Shown: piece by piece, positions 50,976 through 61,868 of the stretch
How the letters are laid out: every line of letters begins with the position of its first letter
Position numbering within the stretch: position 1 is the first letter of the stretch
Assembly: GCA_001972305.1 (NCBI GenBank)
Contig: BDDD01000435.1
Span: 656,365-720,364, forward strand
Direction: 5' to 3'
Length of the DNA: 64,000 nucleotides
Origin: Cephalotus follicularis
Lineage: Eukaryota; Streptophyta; Magnoliopsida; Oxalidales; Cephalotaceae
Notes under the pieces: generated by a model
Seen by the model: only the letters and a program-made list of their open reading frames with translations
Database searches by the model: none
What the model was told of the DNA's origin: nothing
Program-made: the position numbers and the translations under genes

Positions 50976-52398
50976 GTCTTTTTCTAGTAGTGAAAGTGGA
51001 TGCGTAAATTTAGAAATAAGTCGATGACCAATGTTGGTATGCATCATATGAGTCTTGAGTGGTCCTGAGTGCAAGCGGCATCGCCCAACAGAGATACCAA
51101 AGCCAGTGTGGGATCAGATGGTGGACATCTGGATGTCAGAGGATTTTCAGAAGAGGGAAAGAACAAATGCCACCAACAAGGAGAACGAATTGCAGACCAC
51201 CTACACTAGCTGTAGCTACACGATGGAGAGAGAGGCAACTTAAGATTGGGGTAAAGAATATTGCACCATTGTAATTATGGTGATTAATAAACTTAATTTG
51301 TGTTACAGACATCTCACGAAATAACGTTTAACTTGTAAGAAGCCAAGGGAAAAAAGATGGAGGATGTATACTACGACACTCATTGGAGCGTGAAGGAGGA
51401 CACACTTCCACCTCCTATTGTAGTGGAAATGGTGGTGAGTCACAAACTATAATAAATATGTCAATTACCATTTGTATGTTAATTACTTAACTGATTAAAT
51501 TTGTATTTTTTGAGGCTGCTAGTGGGTCAGATACTGCAGAGGGGCCCTTCAACGTCGTGGCATGGACGAAGGCGGCTGGAGGTACAAGAAAGGGCAAGAT
51601 CTGTGGCTTGGAGAACTACATGATTTCCACGAATATGCTACCACAAGCACTTTGTAATCCATTAGCAATGGGCAGTCAAAGTCACTCTTTCACTTCACAA
51701 CCATCAGAGGTTGGACCTAGAACGGACAAGGCCACAGACCTCGACTACAGATGTCTCATATTCAGACCACGTTGCAGGTTTAGATGCCTCAAATAAGTCA
51801 GCTGACTCAGATGGTTGCCAGTCAATTTGCATCATCATTGGGACGATCTAGATCTGACCATAGTACGTCGCAGAATCAATCATCTCTGGATTCCAACCAT
51901 AGCGATTCTGAATCATAGTTTGATTACAATTGTTGATTTTGATACAGTTTATAATTGTTTATTTGTAAATATATTACACTTTTTATAAGTATGATATAAA
52001 GTTCAGTTGTAATGTTTTGTTACTTCAATGTGAATTAAATGTTTTATTGAGCATTTATGAATTGAGTCCATAGGACAATTGAAATATGAACTGTTATTGT
52101 GGTTGTTGATAAGAATTACAGGTTTTACTTGGATGAGGAATAGATCATACTGCTAGAACTAACAGTAGGATGTGCAGAATGGCGAGGGCATGACGAGGGG
52201 ATTTGCCCTCGTCATATTGCTGATTCAACATGGCAAGGGGATGCGCGAGTTATTGGTGCAGCGTGCAACGGGCACTCAACGGCGAGGGGACGGTACCCTC
52301 ACTAAGTCTTCGCAATACCCTCGCTTAGAAGATTGTGAGGAGATAAACGGCGATGGGATATGCCCACACCATTGATTGTTTTTTTTTTTTTTGTAGTG

Positions 52399-53287
52399 CA
52401 AGCTCTCCTAGTAATATCCAATAAAAAAATCATATGCAATACGCATGACATATTTCAAGAAATAAAAACTAAATTATAATAAAAATATGATAAGTTTATC
52501 ATGTACATTGTACATACTTTTTTAAATAGATGTTAATACGAAAGCTTGCTATATCAGTGGGTTGGAAGAACCACCTCCACATTAGTGTGGAGGAAAATAA
52601 TTAATACTCATTTTTTCTAACATAAGCATCGAGCATATATACTAGGAACTTATATTTATTACTTATTTTTTTAATCAAATTAAATTATGTTTTTTTTTTA
52701 TTTTCCTTAAGAGTTTTTTTTAGTTTTATTGAATCAAATTCTCGTGCTTTGCACGGGCATGAAAACTAGTATATGACATCCAACTAATTTGGATACCCTT
52801 TCATATCATATTACTAGGTTTCACTTTCTTAAGTTTATCCCCAAGCAAATCAAAGGCGAGTAGCATTTAGCCTTATATATATATATATATTCAAACGACT
52901 TGATAGTTATAACATGGTAATTAAAGTAGAAGTAATGATCTATTTCCCGAATCTGTAAAGAGATGAATGATATTAATAACATTTGTGATATCTTCCCATT
53001 TGGATGATAAAATATGAGAGTTTTTTGAAATATCATTAATAATATTTTTTTATTTTTAATATTAAACTATTAATAATATTTTATCAACTCAAAAATTGTT
53101 TATAGTATTACTCAATTCGAATAAAAAACTAATCTTTGTTTTTTCTCTTTTTCTAAAAATCAGATATTGTTGTTGCGAAAATCGATAGATCTCCTAACAA
53201 CTGTTGATCTGGTGGACCTACAAAAAAGAATGAAGATCGAAAAAGAGTGAATGAAATGGACTCAGAGCAAAGGATATGAGAGGAAAG
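52399..53287. other. AT-rich non-coding DNA
   Basis: No gene. It contains the palindrome at 52574-52593 and CTCGTGCTTTGCACGGGCATG near 52741, a self-complementary GTGCNNNGCAC phrase of the kind often seen at plant repeat ends. Confidence 0.4.
52574..52593. repeat. Perfect palindrome, MITE-end-like
   Basis: CCTCCACATTAGTGTGGAGG has 8-bp arms and a TTAG loop. The arms resemble the CTCCACAC terminal repeat of the 29358 MITE, as if both ends of a copy were joined with the middle lost. Confidence 0.5.
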
Positions 53288-53474
53288 TAGGATGTCAATT
53301 TTCTCCACCCCCGCTGCCCCCGCTCCGCTCCGCTTCAAGTGGGGTGGGGAATCCCCGCCCCGTTTAAGGATTGGGATAGGGATGGAGAAAAAATATGCTC
53401 CACAGATGTGGGTGGGGAGGGGGCAAAGCAAGTGTTTTCTCCGCTCTGCCCCGCTCTGCCCCGCCTTTATATAT

Positions 53475-56072
53475 TGTCACTCCCCGAACCGTGGGATGGG
53501 CCCCACAGCGCGAGATATGACAATCCGTATATTCATCATAATCATTAACCATAAAAATTTAAAACTTAAATAATCATAAACATAAACCATTTATTTAATG
53601 TATGGATATACAGACCCGGTTAGATACATTTAAAATACACTGCTACAAACCATCAGATAAAATAAATACATATTTATTCCTTACAAGCCTGATCATAAAA
53701 CGTACCGTCAAGGAGGAGGAACTTCCTATAACTTTATCTTTTGTGCTGTTGCGATGTGCCTCCACTACTTGTTCTTGTACCTGGCACATTCAAAAGAATG
53801 GGTCAGTAACCCTGGGGGTTGTGTAGGTTACTACATATACAGGCACATACCAGAGGAAACAACCAATACAAGCAGAGGAGAAAATATAATACATGCGTGC
53901 ATACCATAAAACATCATATAAAAGTCATCTTTTGTCCTCGGACTGCTCTACTCAACCATACATATCAATCACATTACAGAGGAGTCTAGTCCAGTCATCC
54001 TATGATCTGGTCAGTGTGTAAGGTTCACCTTTAGGCTCACTAGCCCGCGGAATTCTCCTCCAGGTTCACCTGCCGAGAGGAATTCATCCTTTGCTCACCT
54101 GCTCTGGCGGTTCACCCTTTGGATCACCGGCTTGGCGGAATTTACCTTTAGGTTCACCATTAGGCAGATTCGCCCGGGATCACCTGCCTCGCAGAGTTCA
54201 CCCCTGTTGGGTTCACCTGCTCAGCGGAGTTCTCTCCTGTTGGGCTCACCTACCTGGAATCATCCTTATACTTCCTTTACTATTCATTTCTTTCCTTTAA
54301 CGTTCATATTCTATTCATTAAGCCTGACCAGGGCATAAAAGTGTGCATGGTCTCGTTCCATGCACATAGCCACGGCCATGTTACTTTCATGGCGCCCGAA
54401 GATGATCGTTCACTACTTACACTCGTGCCAGGGACGCATATATGTTAACCTTCCATTTACTTTCCTTGTGGGTGCATGCAGGGGCCATAATCCATTAATT
54501 AAGTGCATGTCAGGGGACACATGTAGCGCTATTGGAACGATTCCCATGCAGAGGACGTGGGTGTGTTCCCACGCAGTGGCCTTCTCTTCATGGAGCATAC
54601 GGGGGATACAGGGCAGGGGAAAACAATGCATGCATGGCAGGGAAGAGCTACTATGAACGCATGGAAGGAAGGCCAGGGTTGGTACCTCTGGCATAGGCAT
54701 CTCAGTGCGTGGCATCCCCCGGCATTACCACCTCTGCCATGTAACTTCCCAGGCGTCCTTATATCGGGCTCATGCCTCCCCAGGCGCCACCACCTCAGCT
54801 CATACCTCCCCAGGTGCCATCATCTCAGCACCCCGTCTCCTCTGGCGCATGGCTTCCCCGGCACTTCTGGCTTATCTCCTCGGCATCTCTGGCATACCTC
54901 CCCAGCACCTCTGTCATGTCGCCACCTCGGGTTCCTGGCTCCTCAGGCATTAGCAGGGAGGCTCGACACTCCACCTTCTCGGGCGTGAATGCTCTATTCT
55001 CCTGTACATGTCTGCTTGGTAAGAAGCCTTGCCCGGGCATAACAGTGGAGCCCAGCGTCATGTACTACATGGTTTGGACACATGCTCCACGTATGTCGGC
55101 GATGGTGGGACCTCGACGTTGGCCGGCGAAGATCTCGGGTGTCTCACCATGCATGGATGCATGGACAGGGGAGCTCACTCCACCACGGCATCTCTGTTCG
55201 TGGCATTCTCGTGCGAGCGCACTGTTTATACAACAGTAACGCACGGAATTGGTAGGGGAAGGCAACCACGTGATAAGCCTACTGTTAAGTGAGAGGCGCA
55301 CCAGGGAACAACATATATGTATATATTCTACTTACAATTGCTAATATAAACCCAAACCATAATACATCAACAGCAAGCAATAAAATGCATACAACAGACA
55401 ACAAATAAATAAAACACGCATAACAGTCATTCATATACACACACAAGCTGGTAGGCACTCAGACATGGAGTAACCTACCTGGGGAAAGGTTGAAAATGGA
55501 GATCGCCTAATTGCTCCTTAAATTCTGGGTTTCCTTGAAGCTGGGGACTGCTACACTTTTAGCTTTGCCAATTTCTCCTTCTCCCTTGCACAATTCTTGC
55601 TCCCAGGGAAAGAGTATTTATAATTAGAAGAGTAGGGGGCATGGGGCTCACTTGGACAACACCCACTTTGTCTTCATCTTCTCCCTCTCTCATTCTCTCG
55701 ATTTTTCTAGAACAAGGCATGAAAGAAAATGGCTAAAAGTGTGTCTCTAGGATCCCTTCCTCATTTTATATTCACCATTGGAAAAGTCTAAAATTTCCTA
55801 GACTAAAACCAACGGGTGCAGGCCTTGTCAGGCTTGGGCCAACCTCCCTCCTTTGGGCCTATTTATACTTTATACATTAGAGCCCAAGAAACCACATATT
55901 ACATTAAATCCGGCCCAAGGAGAATAAAATAATCTCTTTAGCCCAAAGTCATAAATTATGTTCCATTAAGGCCCAAATAAGTACTTCTTAAAATCCGGAC
56001 CCAGCCCAATATGAATGAAAATATTTACAAAGCCCGGTAATAATACTTTATATAATATTTAGGGCTCTTACA
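53475..56072. mobile_element. Large solo LTR, 2,598 bp, inside the hAT element
   Basis: It begins TGTCACTCCCCGAACC and ends GGGCTCTTACA, flanked by TATAT (53470-53474 and 56073-56077). No PBS, PPT or coding region is present, so a solo LTR is the simplest reading. It contains GC-rich tandem repeats (54029-54960). The length fits long-LTR gypsy families; the family is not proven. A short, entire non-coding element with unseen ends is the alternative. Confidence 0.72.
54029..54960. repeat. Approximately 30-bp GC-rich tandem repeats in the solo LTR
   Basis: At 54029-54255, about eight units follow the pattern GGTTCACCTGCYNNGCGGAATTC. At about 54765-54935 a different unit, CCTCCCCAGGCGCCACC with TCAGC, repeats about six times. 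Frames through these tracts are open but are proline- and histidine-rich repeat translations, not genes. Confidence 0.7.
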
Positions 56073-56490
56073 TATATTGTATCACATATATGATATATCA
56101 ATAAATGAAATTCTCAAAATATTATTGTAATATTATATCTAAGATTTATTATAATATGTATTTCTGTATAACAAATACATATAATCTTTTTTTTCTTAAA
56201 CTTTAAGTATATTAATATGTGAGTTTAAGAATAAAAGAAATTACTAGTCATGTGGTTGTGTTTAGCTTATACATCCATGAGATTAGGGATGTGGTGGATC
56301 GAGACAGATTTTGCCATCCTCGGCCCTACCCCCGCCCCCGCCCCGTCAAAAATATGACGTCCCTGCTTCCGCCTCGCCCCACCATTAGAAAAGGAAACTT
56401 CGTCTCGTCCCCGTCCCACTCTTTGACGGGGTGGGGATGGGAATGGCAAAATCGGTCATGTTCCGTATCATTGCCATCCCTAGAGGAAAG

Positions 56491-58697
56491 AATGAGAGGC
56501 GATTTATTCGTACCTAAGAGTCTTTCCTATATTTATAATGTTATGTGATAGAGTTTGTGTGTACGTCGTACCGTAGAAACTGAAAACATACGTACAAGTA
56601 TATTTTAAAGTATATAAACCCACTTTTGATTTTTTTTTTTTTTTTTGTCTTTTTTCCATGCTTACAGGAATTAGAGGAGTGCTGTAGATACTTTCTATGG
56701 TGACTCTCTAATGTGAACACTTTTCTTATTTATCCTAATGAATATTATTCTTAATAACTTAATGAATGAATTATATTTTTTTTTATATTTGATTGTTGGT
56801 TTGATATACTATTTTTATAAAAAATACATATCAATTCTCAAATCAAATATATATAATTAAGTATGTTATTAGTGATTTTTATGTATTAAGTTATCAAAGA
56901 AAAGGTTCTTCAAAACTTAAGCCCTTTTAGTTAACTGAAAACATTCATTGTTTCTAAATGCTATACATCAGAGAAAGTTGGCATACAGCGGAGAAATAAT
57001 TTCTCTGATAAGTACATTTTTCGTTTTCAATTGTCAGCGTCTGTCCCCCCCCTTTTTTTTCTCTCATTTTTTTTCTTTATCCTTTTGAGGTATATAATTT
57101 TATTAATGGCAACAATAATCCCTAAAATATCCTTTTGATATGTTTTTTTCCTTATCCTTTTGTGGTATTCACTGAAAACTTGACGATGGGGAATATATCG
57201 TGAATAAAAGCTGGAAGGTCAGGTTGCGTAATGGTTATGTGGATGTGGAGTTTTATAAACGCTAGTATTAACTGTTGGAGAAATTTTTGTATATAATTAG
57301 GATAGCACGTATTCATGTACTTAATCAATAATAACACGTAAATATAATTAGTGATATTTATTTAATAAATTAAAAATAAATATTATTAAATATATTTTTG
57401 TGACTTTTTATTATTGATTTAATGTTACATGAACTATACATTAAATGCATACAAAAATTTCTTCAGTAATACGACTGCTAAGTAAGAAATACATGCACAA
57501 AGCCTCCCATTGTGTTGGCAGATAATGTTAATCAAGTAGTAATAGCAAGTGAAGTTTTTCATGCATTAATTTGACCTGCTCGTGGGTTGTGACTTGTGAG
57601 TAGAGATGGTGACCCTATCATAGTTAGGGTGATAATTTTGGATTATTATATAAGAACATGTCATAAATTCAACAAATACGATAATAACTTAAATAATTTT
57701 AGTCTAAATTTAATTAAATTATATTAAAATTAATTCGTATAAATTGATTTAATTTCAAATTATTTTCAATTTAACCCATATCAATCCACTAAATATAATA
57801 TAAATTCGACCTAAACACCGTAAAAACACAAGAATTATCGTAGTTAACCATAGTCATTCACAATATATGCAAGTTGATCGCTGTAACGCTTGAGTAATTG
57901 AATTGATCCACACGTGCAGAAGGTCAAAACATAAGTCACGTGCGGTCAAGGTCAGAGCAGAAGTTGAGGTGTCATACAACGCAGAAGATGTCGGGACATC
58001 GGTACTTGGTCTACCTTATCTAATCTAATCTTTATATATACATAAGCTGGTTCGCATATATAGCGAGACATGAATGTATGCATTTGTACATCTATGTATC
58101 CAATATTCAGTGGAGAATGGTGAAACCTGCCATTTCATTTTTGGCGGCAACTGTGTCTTTATATCACATCATTAATGCAATATCATTTTCATTGTCTTGT
58201 CCCCAACAGTCCTCAACCACTTGTTAGACAACAGTACTGTGACCCAACGATTCCATGACCTTAATGGCTGATTGATTGACAAACTTCCATCACCCAATAT
58301 GGAAATTTTAACAGTCTCCGACATGACACTTGAATCCATTCTTAAATGACTCAAGATTAGGATGTTTTTGACTTTTGGTTTTAGTTTGCCTTATACAGAT
58401 TCGTGCAAATTAGGATCAAACTTTCACATGTACCATTTTTTAGATCATTAGCGTAGAAATATGTAATTGATATAATCACTAATTGCGCATCAACCAATTA
58501 AATATGACTCAGTCGCTTACAAATATTATAATACGAAATATATTATTTATAATATATGGTTGATATAATATATGATATATCATTTAATTAATAAAAAAAT
58601 AATATTTATATCAATTTTTTTTACTTTATTCCATTAATTAGACGATACATTATATGTTCTGTATTTATCATACCACTTCATATACTACAAATAATAA
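56491..58697. other. AT-rich non-coding DNA
   Basis: No gene recognised. Two G-box cores (CACGTG) at about 57911 and 57938 could be promoter elements, but no gene follows. The - strand frame 58172-58354 is noted under rejected items. Confidence 0.4.
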
Positions 58698-58706
58698 TAT
58701 TATTAA

Positions 58707-59951
58707 GGCTAAACTACAAATTTAGTACTTGAACTTTCATCAAATTTACAATTAGGTACTTGAACTTCATTTGTATTCAATTAGGTACAGAACTTCAAAA
58801 TCGCGTTCAATTGGATACCTGCCGTCAACATATCATAACGGCCACTAACGAAAAGCAAGCGTGGCAAGCTTTATGAAATATTAAACAAATAGAAATTTTG
58901 ACGTGGCATCTCTTCTGAAAAAATGGTCACGTGTCGACGTTTCATTGGTTGGAAAAAATAAGGAGAAATCAATACAAACACACGATGAGTATTTGATTCT
59001 TGAAAATTCATCGGCTCAACTGGCTGCCACTATGGGTGTGGAAGAAGAATCAAAGAGTAAATCGTTGAGGTACAACTCGCCAATTGTACAAGTGAGCCTT
59101 ATAGGACTAGTGTGCTTCTGCTGCCCAGGCATGTTCAATGCCTTGTCCGGTATGGGGGGCGGGGGTCAGGTGGACCCCACCGCCGCCAACACCGCCCTCT
59201 ACGCCACCTTCGTCGTCTTCGGCATCTTGGGCGGCGGCATCTACAACGTCCTCGGCCCCCACCCCACTCTCTTCGCTGGCTGCTCCACCTACGTCCTCTA
59301 CGTCGGCTCCTGCCTCTGTTACAACCACCACCACAACCAAACCTTCGTCGTCGTAGCCGGGGGCCTCCTCGAGGTCAGGGCCGGGCTTCTGTGGGCGGGG
59401 CAGGGCGCCATCATGACCTCCTATCCTCCCCCGAACCGCAAGGGCTCCTTCATCTCCCTCTTCTGGAGCATCTTCAACATGGGTGGCGTCATCGGTGGCC
59501 TCATCCCCTTCATCCTCAACTACCACCGCGCCGAGGACGCTGCCTCCGTCAATGACGCCACCTACATCGGCTTCATGTCCGCTGGCACTCTCCTCTCGCT
59601 GGGCATCCTGCCCCCCGGCCGCGTCATCCGTGACGACGGAACCCGCTGCACAAACATCAAGTACTCGAGTCATGGTGTGTTTGTATTGATTTATGCCTAT
59701 TTTTTCCAACCAATGAAACGTCGACACGTGGCCATTTTTTCAGAAGAGATGCCACGTCAAAATTTTTATTTGTTTAATATTTCATAAAGCTTGCCACGTT
59801 TGCTTTTCGTTAGTGGCCGTTATGATATGTTGACGGCAGGTATCCAATTGAACGCGATTTTGAAGTTCTGTACCTAATTGAACACAAATGAAGTTCAAGT
59901 ACCTAATTGCAAATTTGATGAAAGTTCAAGTACTAAATTTGTAGTTTAGCC
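58707..59951 (+). mobile_element. Pack-MULE, 1,245 bp, long TIRs, 9-bp TSD
   Basis: Terminal inverted repeats of about 282 bp (58707-58988 and 59670-59951) begin GGCTAAACTACAAATTTAG and differ at only about six or seven positions by eye, so the element is recent. TATTATTAA is repeated at 58698-58706 and 59952-59960, a 9-bp MULE-type duplication. Between the arms is about 680 bp of GC-rich DNA from a host UNC93-like gene; no transposase is present. It landed about 39 bp from the LTR end of the gypsy copy at 59961. Confidence 0.92.
59032..59787 (+). CDS. UNC93-like (MFS/DUF895) N-terminal half fused to MULE terminal repeat
   Basis: An open frame of 251 residues from ATG 59032; it also stays open 43 codons upstream without an ATG. 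Residues 12-212 match plant UNC93-like membrane proteins as I recall them: RYNSPIVQVSLIGLVCF, PGMFNALSGMGGGGQ, ATFVVFGILGGGIYN, LLWAGQGAIMTSYPP, SLFWSIFNMGGVIGGLIPF. About six hydrophobic segments lie near 18-38, 54-75, 79-97, 103-123, 137-163 and 176-194, half of the usual 11-12. Residues 213-251 are translated from the right terminal inverted repeat. The insert is strikingly GC-rich, almost all codons ending in C or G, unlike the host genes here. Transporter function is doubtful, as half the protein is missing. Native introns are absent across this piece. Confidence 0.75.
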   Translation: MGVEEESKSKSLRYNSPIVQVSLIGLVCFCCPGMFNALSGMGGGGQVDPTAANTALYATFVVFGILGGGIYNVLGPHPTLFAGCSTYVLYVGSCLCYNHHHNQTFVVVAGGLLEVRAGLLWAGQGAIMTSYPPPNRKGSFISLFWSIFNMGGVIGGLIPFILNYHRAEDAASVNDATYIGFMSAGTLLSLGILPPGRVIRDDGTRCTNIKYSSHGVFVLIYAYFFQPMKRRHVAIFSEEMPRQNFYLFNIS

Positions 59952-60044
59952 TATTATTAAGATACTGATAATTTTGAGGAAAAGATTTCTGCATCAACAG
60001 TTGGCGCCGTCTGTGGAAAACGCAGCAAAAACCTACGAAGAATC

Positions 60045-61868
60045 ATGCTTCTGAGAAAGAATAACAACCCTTCTGCCCTTGATGGCAGCAAGGCTGCTAC
60101 TAGAAACAACCCAGCTTCAACCAGCCAAATTGTCGTCACTATCGAGCAAGCTCCCATCACTGGGGAGCAATTCACACAGCTGCTCCAGGGAATGGAGCTC
60201 CTTACCAACCTATTGACAACTAACATAGCCAACAGTGAACAGGTCGGATCTGCCCAACAAGTCAGCCGAGGATGATCTGGTTTGAGCAGGCCGATCCGGG
60301 AGATTCAACAGCCCCAAGGGGCTAGGCGAAACCCGTCGAGCGGGGCAAGACACCTTCTAAGGCAGTCAGAGGTTCAAACATCTCTGGGAGTATAACCAAG
60401 GCGAAACCCGCCAAGGAGGGGCATGCACCCCCCAAAGCGGTCAGGGGTTGATACACCCCTGAAGAGGAGAGCTGAGATTAATACATCTCAGAGGGCAAAA
60501 TCATCAACTGCCAGAGATCACAACAATGATCCTCGACCTAGGCACCCCGAGCATGAACAAATGGAGGATTATCACCCAGCGGATGCCGAGGACGACCAGG
60601 TACATTTTCATGCATCGCGTAGGCCTGAGACGGTGCGTGGGAATAGATCAGCACGTCCAGCCTCCTTGGCTGGGCACTCACATGTTTCTAGCAAGACTAG
60701 GAACATAGAAGATGTTGAGCAAATGATGAATAAAAGGCTTACAGAGATGGAGAAAAGTCTCATAGGGCCCGAGCAGGGAAGGGGATACATGTACGAGGTG
60801 CGCAACATTAGTGCCAACCCCTTCACACTTGAGATCATGAATGAGCGTATCCCTAGTGGATTCCGGATGCTGAGTCTCCAGCAGTATAATGGATCCACGG
60901 ATCTCATCCAACATGCGCGTACATACATTCAAACCATGTTAGTGTACCAAGCCACTGACGCCACACTTTTCTGAGGATTCTCCGCAATATTGATTGGAGC
61001 TGCCTAGTCATGGTATTCTACCCTGGTGAAGGGTTCGGTGGAGAATTTTGAGCAGTTTGCGCAACTGTTCATCACCAAATTCCTCAACAGCACCACGTAG
61101 AGGAGGAATTCAACCCATTTGATTAATGTGGTGCAGGGGAAAGATGAGTCACTAAGAGACTACCTTACCAGATTCAACAAGGAGTCTCTAACAGTGAAAG
61201 ATTTGGAGCCATCATTCGCTCTAGCAGCTCTAAACAGTGGGCTGAAGAACGACTCCCCCTTCACTTTTTCTCTATTGAAGAAGCCCACGGTGGATATGGC
61301 GGACATGCTGAGAAGAGCAGAGAGGTATATCAACGCAGAGGAGGGGATGGCAGCCAGAAAACAGAAAACATCCTGGTTAGGCCATCAGGTGGAGAAAGCA
61401 GAGCATTCACGAAATGCTCCCGAGAAGAAAGAGAAGAGGAAGGAGAGGTCCAAGCTCCACAAGGATAACCTCAGACACAAGCTCTTCAAGAGGGGGGAGT
61501 CACCTAGGGGACGGGCACCCATCCTGATGTACACCAACTTTGCCCCTCTTCTGGAGACACGTACCAGGATACTTACAGTGAAGAATGACAAGGTCCCCAT
61601 CCAATGGCTTACGCCAATGAGGTCTTCGGCGGAGAAGAGGGACGTAGACAAATTATGTCGGTATCATCGTGACCACAGGCACGATACAGAGGAGTGCAAG
61701 CAGTTAAAGAATCATATTGAAGACTTGAGTCACAAAGGTCACCTCAAAAAATATGTGGACAGAGACGCTCCTCGGGAAACAAGGGAGCACAGAGAAGAAG
61801 CTCCTCAGCAGGCTGAGCAGCAACAGCAGCCCAGGGGAGTAATTCACTTCATCTCTGGAGGGGTGTAG
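60045..61868 (+). pseudogene. gag region of the pol-less gypsy element
   Basis: Same order as the first copy: N-terminal ITGEQFTQLLQGMELLTNLL, gag core (SLRDYLTRFNKESLTVKDL near 61150), and CRYHRDHRHDTEECKQL near 61655. The later part, 61119-61868, is a long uninterrupted stretch. A gag-retaining, pol-lacking layout is what a particle-donating or parasitic derivative would look like, but this copy is not intact. Confidence 0.75.

Larger units (their letters stand above)
44760..50992 (+). mobile_element. Inner CACTA element (Pack-CACTA), 6,233 bp, 3-bp TSD
   Basis: It begins CACTACTAGAAAAA and ends TTTTTCTAGTAGTG, flanked by AAA at 44757-44759 and 50993-50995, the 3-bp duplication expected of CACTA elements. 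The inverted ends extend about 30 bp (CATTTCCNGACCGC). Subterminal CCGACCGC...GCGGTCGG words crowd both ends. No transposase was found. Most of the interior is a captured M48 metallopeptidase gene with its introns, so this is a non-autonomous, gene-carrying element. It sits in an exon of the outer CACTA gene. Confidence 0.9.
44051..51920 (+). pseudogene. Transposase_24-like gene of the outer CACTA element, interrupted
   Basis: Exons by eye: 44051-44177, 44270-44396, about 44475-44599, 44683-44759 continued at 50996 after the inner element, then pieces to about 51420 and from 51514. Products include MPRRVTRSSIAGAST, RILHPWTTWSQWPDSKK, EYFHFLVADAH and IPKPVWDQMVDIWMSEDFQK, in the style of plant Transposase_24 proteins that accompany TNP2. 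The acceptor for the third exon looks lost (ATTACAACTG where ATTACAG would fit the phase), and the frame shifts near 51060. Removing the inner element and one AAA restores the codon series YPKWMRKF across the insertion point. Confidence 0.6.
44041..52398 (+). mobile_element. Outer CACTA (En/Spm) element remnant
   Basis: The right terminus reads T(n)GTAGTG at 52398, the complement of the usual CACTACAAAAA end. Before it is a 200-bp zone of GGCGAGGG/CCCTCGNC subterminal words (52180-52350). The interior carries a Transposase_24-like gene, typical of plant CACTA elements. No TNP2 transposase and no left CACTA end are visible, so this copy is 5'-truncated or an internal deletion. It is split by the inner CACTA element at 44760-50992. 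Confidence 0.6.
53288..56482. mobile_element. hAT element split by a solo LTR, 8-bp TSD
   Basis: The left end is TAGGATGTCAATTTTC. The right end complements as TAGGGATGGCAATGATAC. GAGGAAAG stands on both sides (53280-53287 and 56483-56490). The ends resemble those of the hAT element at 12711, and both carry GC-rich subterminal words (here CCCCGCCCC/GGGGTGGGG). Taking out the solo LTR and one TATAT leaves about 590 bp of hAT DNA, without coding sequence. Confidence 0.82.

Noticed and set aside
54091-55239. Several overlapping 70-155-codon frames
   Set aside because: Translations of GC-rich tandem repeats within the solo LTR.
56285-56482. Apparent separate small hAT MITE starting TAGGGATGTGG
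   Set aside because: No TSD of its own; the matching GAGGAAAG copies show that it is the right part of the element that starts at 53288.
58172-58354. 60-codon - strand frame (contains SILGDGSLSINQPLRSWNRW)
   Set aside because: It looks protein-like but I recognise no family and see no neighbouring exon; left unassigned.
59107-59727. 206-codon frame on the - strand over the UNC93-like insert
   Set aside because: It is an antisense shadow made possible by the extreme GC content; its Glu/Asp/Gly/Val-rich translation has no domain.
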